Below are positions 57,556 to 64,000 of a stretch of 64,000 nt of DNA, in pieces. The notes beneath the pieces are model-generated. The model searched no databases. It had not been told where the DNA came from and saw only the letters and a list, made by a program, of their open reading frames with translations. The first letter of the stretch is position 1, and the number at the start of each line of letters is the position of its first letter. The position numbers and the translations under genes are program-made. The DNA comes from Paraburkholderia tropica (lineage in GTDB: Bacteria; Pseudomonadota; Gammaproteobacteria; Burkholderiales; Burkholderiaceae). The stretch covers positions 1-64,000 of the forward strand of contig NZ_CAJZAR010000033.1 in the NCBI RefSeq assembly GCF_914484835.1. Reading direction: 5' to 3'.

Positions 57556-57978
57556 ATGGCGATTTACGGCATCGGCACGGACATCATCCAGGTGAGCCGT
57601 GTGCAGGCAGTGATGGAGCGCACCGGCGGGCGCTTCGCGCAGCGCGTGCTCGGGCCCGAGGAACTCGCGGTCTACGAGGCGCGCAAGGCCCGCTCGGCCA
57701 CGCGCGGGCTTGCGTATCTGTGCACGCGTTTTTCCGCGAAGGAAGCGTTCTCGAAGGCGATCGGCCTCGGCATGCACATGCCGATGACCTGGCGCGCCGT
57801 GCAGACGCTCAACGCGCCCGGCGGCAAGCCTTACATGGTGGCGAACGGCGACCTCGTGCAATGGCTCGAGGAGCGCGGCATCACGACCCACGTGACGATC
57901 ACCGACGAGCGCGATTACGCTGTCTCGTTCGTGGTCGCCGAGACCGACCGGCCGCCGGTTCAATCTGCCGCGCGCTGA
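57556..57978 (+). CDS. acpS: Holo-ACP synthase
   Basis: A 140-residue AcpS that attaches phosphopantetheine to [16 protein letters not shown] (~5-17; Asp binds Mg) and [13 protein letters not shown] (Glu near 62). Uses CoA; its target acpP lies 14 kb away in this window. Confidence 0.94.
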   Translation: MAIYGIGTDIIQVSRVQAVMERTGGRFAQRVLGPEELAVYEARKARSATRGLAYLCTRFSAKEAFSKAIGLGMHMPMTWRAVQTLNAPGGKPYMVANGDLVQWLEERGITTHVTITDERDYAVSFVVAETDRPPVQSAAR

Positions 57979-58054
57979 TTTCCGTTTGCTGATCCCATTC
58001 ATCCCTTCGCGCCGCGCGCGTTCGCGTGGCGCGGCCTTCAACGCCCAACGATCG

Positions 58055-59095
58055 ATGAAACTCATTCCCGGACCGGTCATGCTCGACGTGGTCGGCACGT
58101 CGCTCAACGAAGACGACGTGCGCCGCCTCGCGCATCCCTCCACCGGCGGCGTGATCCTGTTCGCGCGCCACTACGAGAACCGCGCGCAGCTCGTCGCGCT
58201 GACCGACGCGATCCGCGCCGTGCGCGAAGATCTGCTGATCGCCGTCGATCACGAAGGCGGCCGCGTGCAGCGCTTTCGCACCGACGGCTTCACGGTGCTG
58301 CCCGCGATGGGCCGCATCGGCGCGCTGTGGGACAAGGACGTGCTGCTCGCGACCAAGCTGGCGACCTCGGTCGGCTACATCCTCGCGAGCGAGCTGCGCG
58401 CCTGCGGCATCGACCTGAGCTTCACGCCGGTGCTCGATCTGGGCTACGGCCAGTCGAAGGTGGTCGGCGACCGCGCGTTCCATCGCGATCCGCGCGTGGT
58501 CACGCTGCTCGCCAAGAGCCTGAATCACGGCCTCGCGCTCGCGGGCATGGCGAACTGCGGCAAGCACTTTCCGGGACACGGTTTCGCGACCGCCGACTCG
58601 CACGTCGCGGTGCCGGTCGACGAGCGTCCGCTCGAATCGATTCTCGGCGAGGACGCGCTGCCGTACGACTGGCTCGGCCTGTCGCTCGCGGCGGTCATGC
58701 CCGGCCACGTGATCTATCCGAAGGTCGACGAAAAACCGGCGGGCTTTTCGCGCGTCTGGGTCAAGGAAATCCTGCGCGACCGTCTGCGTTTTCCGGGCGC
58801 GATCTTCAGCGACGATCTGTCGATGGAAGCGGCGCGCCAGGGCGGCACGCTCGCGGAAGGCGCGCGCGCGGCGCTCGACGCGGGCTGCGACATGGTGCTG
58901 GTCTGCAACCAGCCGCACGAGGCCGAAAAGGTGCTCGACGCGCTGCGCACCGACGAGCCGTCGCGCGAGCGCAAGGCGTCGTCGAAGCGCATCCGGCGTT
59001 TGCTGCCGCGCGGCAAGGCGCTGCGCTGGGACAAACTGGTGGCCGATCCCGCGTATCTCTCGGCGCAGGCCTTGCTGCGCAGCGTGCTGCCTTGA
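58055..59095 (+). CDS. nagZ: Beta-N-acetylhexosaminidase NagZ
   Basis: A 346-residue glycoside hydrolase 3 family enzyme in peptidoglycan recycling, removing GlcNAc from anhydro-muropeptides in the cytoplasm. KHFPGHGFATADSHVAVP (~169-186) holds the catalytic His; DHEGGRVQRF (~65) and FSDDLSMEAA (Asp ~250) also fit. ATG 58055. Ends at a strong terminator. Confidence 0.94.
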   Translation: MKLIPGPVMLDVVGTSLNEDDVRRLAHPSTGGVILFARHYENRAQLVALTDAIRAVREDLLIAVDHEGGRVQRFRTDGFTVLPAMGRIGALWDKDVLLATKLATSVGYILASELRACGIDLSFTPVLDLGYGQSKVVGDRAFHRDPRVVTLLAKSLNHGLALAGMANCGKHFPGHGFATADSHVAVPVDERPLESILGEDALPYDWLGLSLAAVMPGHVIYPKVDEKPAGFSRVWVKEILRDRLRFPGAIFSDDLSMEAARQGGTLAEGARAALDAGCDMVLVCNQPHEAEKVLDALRTDEPSRERKASSKRIRRLLPRGKALRWDKLVADPAYLSAQALLRSVLP

Positions 59096-59123
59096 GCTGA
59101 GCGCGCGGCACACCGCCAGAAAG

Positions 59124-59166
59124 CAAAACGGCGGCCCTTCCGAAGCGAAGGGCCGCCGTTTTTTTA
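59124..59166. terminator. Bidirectional terminator after nagZ
   Basis: AACGGCGGCCCTTC with GAAGGGCCGCCGTT, flanked by A on the left and seven T on the right. Confidence 0.9.
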
Positions 59167-59211
59167 CGTGCGCACTTTGAAGCGCGCGCACCGTCGCGCG
59201 GATCCGTTGGA

Positions 59212-60597
59212 TCAGTTCAAGCGCATGCGCTGCAGCTTGTTGTAGAGCGTCTTCGGGCTGATGCCGAGCAGCGATGCCGCGCGATGGCGCGTGCCGCCCA
59301 CGGCGTCGAGCGTCGCGCGGATCAGCATTTCCTCGACATCGGCGAGCGGCGTGCCCACCGTCACCTGCACGCGGTTGCCGTTGCCGTCGCGCGCCGCGGC
59401 GCCGTTGCTTTCCTCGGCCTGCAGCGTTTCGAGCACTTCGCCGGACGCGTGCCACGCGCGCTGCACGCGCTCGTGCAATTCGCGCACGTTGCCCGGCCAG
59501 TCGTAGCCCAGACATTCGCGGATGAAGGCCGGCGAGACGAGCCGCGTCGTGCCCGTCAGGCCGCGCTGATGCGCGTCGAGATTGAGCGCGTCGACGCAGG
59601 CGGCGGCGAGGAGGGCGGCGTCTTCGTCGCGCTCGCGCAGCGGCGGCAGTTGCACGGCGGCGGCATCGAGACGCAGCCACAGATCCTCGTGCAGCACGCC
59701 TTGCTGGACCGCGTCGCGCGGGAACACGCGCGTGGCCGCGATGAGGCGGAAATCGGTGCCCACTTCGCTGCTGCCGCCGACGCGCATGAAGGTCTGCGAG
59801 TCGAGCGCGCGCAGCAGCGCTTCCTGCTGGGCGCGCGGCAGATCGGTGAGTTCGTCGATGAACAGCGTGCCGCCGGCCGCTTGATCGACGAGACCGGGTT
59901 CGCGCTGCTCCGCGCCGCTGAACGCGCCGCGCTCATGGCCGAACAGGATGCTCGCGAGCGGCCGGCCGCCCGCGGACTCGGCGGTCAGCGCGCGCGCGTC
60001 GCAGACCACGAACGGCCCTTTGCGGCGGCGGCTCAGCTGATGCAGCGTGCGCGCGGCGACTTCCTTGCCGGTACCGGGCTCGCCGTGCACGAGGATCGCC
60101 GCCTCGGTAGGCGCGAATTGCTCGATTGCGTCGTAGACGTGCTGGATCGCGCTGCTGCGGCCGAGCATCGGACCGAAGCGGCCGAGGTTGCGCAGCGTCG
60201 CGCGCAGCGTGCGCACTTCTTCGCTGAGTTCGTACGGACGCGGAATGCGCGCGAGCAGGCTGCGCAGGCGCGGAATGTTCACCGGCTTGAGCAGATAGTC
60301 CCAGATGCCGTGGCGCAGGCCTTCGATCGCGCTTTCGACCGTGGCGTTACCGGTCATCACGATCACGGGCAGCGCGCCGCCGGGCGGCTGGGCGGGCAGA
60401 TGCGGGAGCAGTTCGAGGCCGCTGCCGTCGGGCAGGTTCAGGTCGACGAGCACGACGTCGGGGATGAAGCGTCCGAGCGCCGCGCGCGCGTCGGCGAGCG
60501 TGGCGGCGGTATCGACCGAGAAGCCGTCGGCGGCCAGGATGGCGGAGAGGCCGGACAGGCTATTGGGATCGTCTTCGACAATCAGGGCGTGTGGCAT
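59212..60597 (-). CDS. Orphan sigma54-dependent response regulator (NtrC family)
   Basis: A 461-residue regulator with three parts. Receiver (~1-120): acidic pair in VEDDPN, phosphoacceptor Asp in VVLVDLNLPDG (~50), VIVMTGN and the Lys in LLKPVN. AAA+ domain (~140-380): Walker A GEPGTGKE, Walker B GGTLFIDEL, the sigma54 loop GAFSGA rather than GAFTGA, and LIAATRVF where NR is usual. C-terminal helix-turn-helix: RHRAASLLGISPKTLYNKLQRM. No histidine kinase is next to it. ATG at 60597. Confidence 0.9.
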   Translation of the reverse strand: MPHALIVEDDPNSLSGLSAILAADGFSVDTAATLADARAALGRFIPDVVLVDLNLPDGSGLELLPHLPAQPPGGALPVIVMTGNATVESAIEGLRHGIWDYLLKPVNIPRLRSLLARIPRPYELSEEVRTLRATLRNLGRFGPMLGRSSAIQHVYDAIEQFAPTEAAILVHGEPGTGKEVAARTLHQLSRRRKGPFVVCDARALTAESAGGRPLASILFGHERGAFSGAEQREPGLVDQAAGGTLFIDELTDLPRAQQEALLRALDSQTFMRVGGSSEVGTDFRLIAATRVFPRDAVQQGVLHEDLWLRLDAAAVQLPPLRERDEDAALLAAACVDALNLDAHQRGLTGTTRLVSPAFIRECLGYDWPGNVRELHERVQRAWHASGEVLETLQAEESNGAAARDGNGNRVQVTVGTPLADVEEMLIRATLDAVGGTRHRAASLLGISPKTLYNKLQRMRLN

Positions 60598-61010
60598 GGC
60601 GCAAGGGCTGACGGATAAGCGCAAGCGCGATGCGCGCGCACGCGGACGCACGCGGCGGACAAGCCCCGCGCGGCGTCGCGGCACGCACGGGCGCGGCGCG
60701 ATACGGAAGAGTTCAACGAGATCACCGAAGTGTCCCGAGGCAGGTTATTCAGTTCCGGTCCTCCCAGATTGGCGCTCGCTTGCAGCGGCCTTGCCGCCAG
60801 GTTCGTCCGCTGTCGTTTGCCTTGATTCGTTTCGCGGACCCGCCGCTGAACGTCGCGGATCCGGCAGCCGACACGCCGCGCGCTGCGCCGGCCCTGAGCG
60901 CCGCAATCCGCCGCGCCGGGCCGTTTTTTTACCCCCAACACCGGCCGCCGTTCATGCCGGGCCACCGGCGGTTTCCGCAAATCGAAGCAGCCGCTATGCC
61001 GCCGCGCCGC
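60598..61010. other. Non-coding gap upstream of the sigma54 regulator
   Basis: A 413-bp stretch between the CsbD-like gene end and the regulator start, both minus strand. I see no sigma54 -24/-12 site and no gene; it holds the regulator's promoter. Confidence 0.4.
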
Positions 61011-61220
61011 TCAGTCGAACGGCCGATGCGCGTCGAACCAGCGCCGTACCTCCAGTTCCGCCTCGTCACGTGTCTTGCCGTAACGTTCCTGGATCAGTCC
61101 GGCGAGGCGATCGGCGCGGCCTTCCGCCTTGGCCAGCTCGTCATCCGTGAGCTCGCCCCAGGCGGCCTTGGCCTTGCCGATCAGCTGCTTCCACTTGCCT
61201 TCTGCGATGTCGTTGTTCAT
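61011..61220 (-). CDS. CsbD family stress protein
   Basis: A 69-residue small CsbD-like protein (MNNDIAEGKWKQLIGKAKAAWGELTDDELAKAEG...), helical and charged. Family members are induced by general stress; molecular role unknown. The ATG at 61220 follows AGGAGAAACCG. It stands alone. Confidence 0.88.
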   Translation of the reverse strand: MNNDIAEGKWKQLIGKAKAAWGELTDDELAKAEGRADRLAGLIQERYGKTRDEAELEVRRWFDAHRPFD

Positions 61221-61401
61221 CGGTTTCTCCTGGTTCAGGGAAGAGTGCTGCGGCAGCCATGATGAAAAATGGCTATCCCACAAATAAACCAGCAGAAACC
61301 ATGCCATGAGCGCCTTGCCTTGCTGCGCCGATGTGACTCGCGCTTTGCGCTCAGGCAAAACCGGTAAGGTTTTCCCATGGCACTCACAAACATACACGTT
61401 C

Positions 61402-61435
61402 GGCAAAAAAAGAAAAAGCGCCCCGGAGGGCGCTT
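61402..61435 (-). terminator. Terminator of efp
   Basis: AAAGCGCCC and GGGCGCTTT stem with a T-rich run on the minus strand. Confidence 0.85.
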
Positions 61436-61498
61436 TCGCGATTGCATCCGCCGAACATCGATGCGGACGCGCTCGCCTTGCCGTTCGCCTCGCGAGGC

Positions 61499-62056
61499 TT
61501 AGGCGCGGCTGCGGTACTCGTTCGTACGCGTGTCGATTTCGATCTTGTCGCCGATATTGCAGAACAGCGGCACTTGCAGTTCGAAGCCCGTGTTCAGCTT
61601 GGCCGACTTCAGAACCTTGCCCGACGACGTGTCGCCCTTGACAGCCGGTTCCGTGTAGATGATTTCGCGCACGAGCACGGTCGGCAGTTCGACCGAGATG
61701 GCCTTCTCGTTGTAGAACACGACTTCGCAAGCCATGCCGTCTTCGAGGTAGTTGAGGGCGTCGGCCATCATGTCGCCTTCGACTTCGTACTGGTTGTAGT
61801 CGGCGTCCATGAACACGTACATCGGGTCGGCGAAGTACGAGTACGTCACTTCCTTGCGGTCCAGCACGACGACGTCGAACTTGTCGTCCGCCTTGTACAC
61901 GGTTTCCATGCCCGCGCCAGTCAGCAGGTTCTTGAACTTCATCTTCACGACGGCGGCGTTACGGCCCGATTTGTTGTACTCGGCCTTCTGCACGACCATG
62001 GCGTCGTTACCGATCATCACGACGTTGCCGACGCGGAGTTCCTGTGCGGTCTTCAT
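61499..62056 (-). CDS. efp: Elongation factor P
   Basis: A 185-residue EF-P that relieves ribosome stalling at polyproline. The tip residue is Arg32 ([10 protein letters not shown]), the arginine-type that is rhamnosylated by EarP, not the lysine type. earP follows upstream on the same strand. ATG at 62056 after AGGACAG. Confidence 0.97.
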   Translation of the reverse strand: MKTAQELRVGNVVMIGNDAMVVQKAEYNKSGRNAAVVKMKFKNLLTGAGMETVYKADDKFDVVVLDRKEVTYSYFADPMYVFMDADYNQYEVEGDMMADALNYLEDGMACEVVFYNEKAISVELPTVLVREIIYTEPAVKGDTSSGKVLKSAKLNTGFELQVPLFCNIGDKIEIDTRTNEYRSRA

Positions 62057-62219
62057 AAAAAACTGTCCTGTCCAGATTAGATAGCTTTGGGTGTGCGCGA
62101 CGGCAAACGTCGCAAGCGGTTCGTTGCGGCCCCTTGCTGGAACCAGCAAGGCGCGCGGAAATCGAGGCCGCTTGAGTCTGCGGAGACTGCGCTTGAGACG
62201 GCTGCCGCCGGGTAACCGC

Positions 62220-63518
62220 TTATTTTAACTGAGTTTTTGCGAATTCGGCCAGATTTCCGGCGAGATCGCCAGTGAGGGCCAGTTCGGCTGCCCAGCCGTG
62301 CGCACGCGCCTTCAAGGCGGGCAGATGGCGGGCGAGATCGGGCCAGTTGACCTCGCCGTAATTGAGCCCGTCCGGCGCGGTGGCGGCGTTCCCTTCAGTG
62401 TTTCCCTCAGTGTTCCCAGCAGTGCTCCCCTCAGGCGCGCCAGCCGCGTGCCCGGCGTTGCCGTTCCACGCATGCCAGAAGCGTTCGAGCGCGGCGCGCG
62501 GCGCGGCGTCGAGCGTGCGCGCGTAGTGCTCCAGCGCGGCGTCGAGCTTGGGCAGATGCGCGTCGTCGGCTTGCGGATAGATGTGCCAGACGAACGGCCG
62601 CGCCGCCCATTGCGCGCGCACGAACGAATCCTCGCCGCGCACGAAATTCAGGTCGCTGACCCAGAGCAGCGCGTCGTAGCCGCGCTGCTCGGTGAAGGCG
62701 AGGCCGTGCGCCGTGAGCGAGCCGCGCTCGCCGCGCGCGCCCGCGCCGAACGCCGCCATGCCGAAAAAGCGCGCGAGCGCGCCCGAGATGCGGCCTTGCG
62801 GCACCAGCAGCACGATCGGCGTGGGGCTGTCGCGCCACTGTTCGAGCAGCGCGTCGATGGCGGGATTCTCATAGGCGAACAGTGAGATCACCGTGGCTTC
62901 CGGGCCGGGCGGCGGCCCGCCCGTCGCGCGCTGCCACCAGGCCGCGCGCGCTTCGGGCGAGGCTTCGAAGGCGGCGCGGGCCGCGTCGAGATCGCGCTCC
63001 TTGAGCACGCCGCCCGTGCCCGTGCCGAGGCCGGGGAAGAAGAAGTGCTTGAGCAGCGCGTAGCGCGGATGCGGCGAGGGCCGCAGATGGAAATCGGCGA
63101 CCCAGTCCTCGGCGCTCAGGTATTCGAGATTGAGCCACACGGGCGTGGGCGTGCGCTCGGCCATCGCCGCGACGTACACCGACGGCAGTTCGCAGGCGAA
63201 CGCCTCGATCACCACGTCGGCGATCCGCAGCGTCTCGCCCGCGTGATCGGGCTCGTGCCAGTGCTCGACGCGCACGCCTTCGACCGTCTGCGTCGCGCGC
63301 GACGCGTCGAGCGCGGGGCAGAGCCGTTCGAAGGCGTGCAGGTCGTCGACGAACAGGCGCACTTCCCAGCCGTGTTCGTGCGCGAGCTGGCGCGCGAGAC
63401 GCCAGCACACGCCGATGTCGCCGAAGTTGTCGATCACGGCGCAGAAGATATCGCAGGCGAGGGGCGCGTCGGCCTCGGATGGGGCGCCGGGCGCGGCGGA
63501 GCGGGGAGCGTTGGACAT
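62220..63518 (-). CDS. earP: EF-P arginine rhamnosyltransferase EarP
   Basis: A 432-residue enzyme that transfers rhamnose from dTDP-rhamnose to Arg32 of EF-P. Substrate motif [18 protein letters not shown] (~30; the Asp is catalytic), and [11 protein letters not shown] plus [19 protein letters not shown] (~285). A Thr/Gly repeat ([15 protein letters not shown]) near 380 is a local insert. ATG 63518; 163 bp from efp. Confidence 0.93.
   Translation of the reverse strand: MSNAPRSAAPGAPSEADAPLACDIFCAVIDNFGDIGVCWRLARQLAHEHGWEVRLFVDDLHAFERLCPALDASRATQTVEGVRVEHWHEPDHAGETLRIADVVIEAFACELPSVYVAAMAERTPTPVWLNLEYLSAEDWVADFHLRPSPHPRYALLKHFFFPGLGTGTGGVLKERDLDAARAAFEASPEARAAWWQRATGGPPPGPEATVISLFAYENPAIDALLEQWRDSPTPIVLLVPQGRISGALARFFGMAAFGAGARGERGSLTAHGLAFTEQRGYDALLWVSDLNFVRGEDSFVRAQWAARPFVWHIYPQADDAHLPKLDAALEHYARTLDAAPRAALERFWHAWNGNAGHAAGAPEGSTAGNTEGNTEGNAATAPDGLNYGEVNWPDLARHLPALKARAHGWAAELALTGDLAGNLAEFAKTQLK
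62390..62437. repeat. Imperfect 12-bp repeats in earP
   Basis: GTTCCCTTCAGT, GTTTCCCTCAGT, GTTCCCAGCAGT and GCTCCCCTCAGG, coding Glu-Gly-Asn-Thr repeats. Confidence 0.75.
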
Positions 63519-63614
63519 GGCTGGCGTAGGGGCTGCGTGGCTGGCGGCGGCGGGCCGGCTGGTTCTGGCCCGCGCGGAATGATCTAAACTTGCGATTCTA
63601 GGACAGCCGCATGA

Positions 63615-64000
<386 letters not shown>

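Overview
The window is a contiguous, GC-rich, mostly housekeeping stretch of chromosome from a beta-proteobacterium of the Burkholderiaceae, most like Burkholderia, Paraburkholderia or Caballeronia. Reasons: an EF-P with Arg32 next to its rhamnosyltransferase EarP; the order rne / rluC, yceD-rpmF-plsX-fabHDG-acpP-fabF, rpoE-rseA-rseB-mucD and lepA-lepB-rnc-era-recO-pdxJ-acpS-nagZ; very high GC at third codon positions; and long Ala/Pro/Arg-rich protein tails typical of the group. The genus is an inference from memory of these families; no search was run. I see no insertion sequence, prophage, CRISPR array or origin.

Layout. 1-17.4 kb is the accessory-like part, with single genes on both strands: an ArsR-like fragment, a 47-residue porin-like micro-protein, a GlxA-type AraC regulator, an acyl-CoA thioesterase, fumC, a PLD-family lipoprotein, a DUF2917 protein, a bile-acid/sodium symporter homologue, a MATE exporter, an S4 RNA-binding protein, a small secreted protein, a UvrD-like helicase, a protein of unknown function, azlCD with an AraC regulator, creA, and a ParDE-type toxin-antitoxin pair. 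Two identical tRNA-Asn genes follow, with a near-consensus promoter. 17.8-25.5 kb holds fdxA, pncB, a LutC-like protein, a sodium:proton antiporter, a 2-hydroxyacid dehydrogenase, rmuC, a GNAT protein and a small membrane protein. 25.6-28.8 kb is a molybdenum cofactor operon (moaA-mobA-moeA). 29-38 kb has rne with a very long leader, divergent from rluC, which leads a HAD phosphatase / Rieske / SppA-like operon; an RsmI-like methyltransferase and Maf follow on the other strand.

38.3-45.3 kb is the fatty-acid synthesis cluster (yceD, rpmF, plsX, fabH, fabD, fabG, acpP, fabF). 46-50.4 kb is the envelope-stress sigma factor with its anti-sigma system and the MucD protease. 50.5-59.1 kb is the lepA-to-nagZ cluster, covering translation, secretion, RNA processing, repair, vitamin B6, ACP activation and peptidoglycan recycling. 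59.2-64 kb has an orphan sigma54 response regulator, a CsbD-like protein, efp with earP, and the start of uvrC.

The most interesting signals are regulatory and non-coding: an apparent intrinsic terminator between the only visible promoter and lepA; a 13-bp GC hairpin and a TATACT box placed so that rnc could be leaderless; an ~855-bp rne leader with a very stable nested stem; four 9-bp TGTAAC repeats in front of rpoE; and a TTGACA promoter inside the rpmF terminator that would feed plsX. None was tested by computation. I found no clear new multi-gene system.
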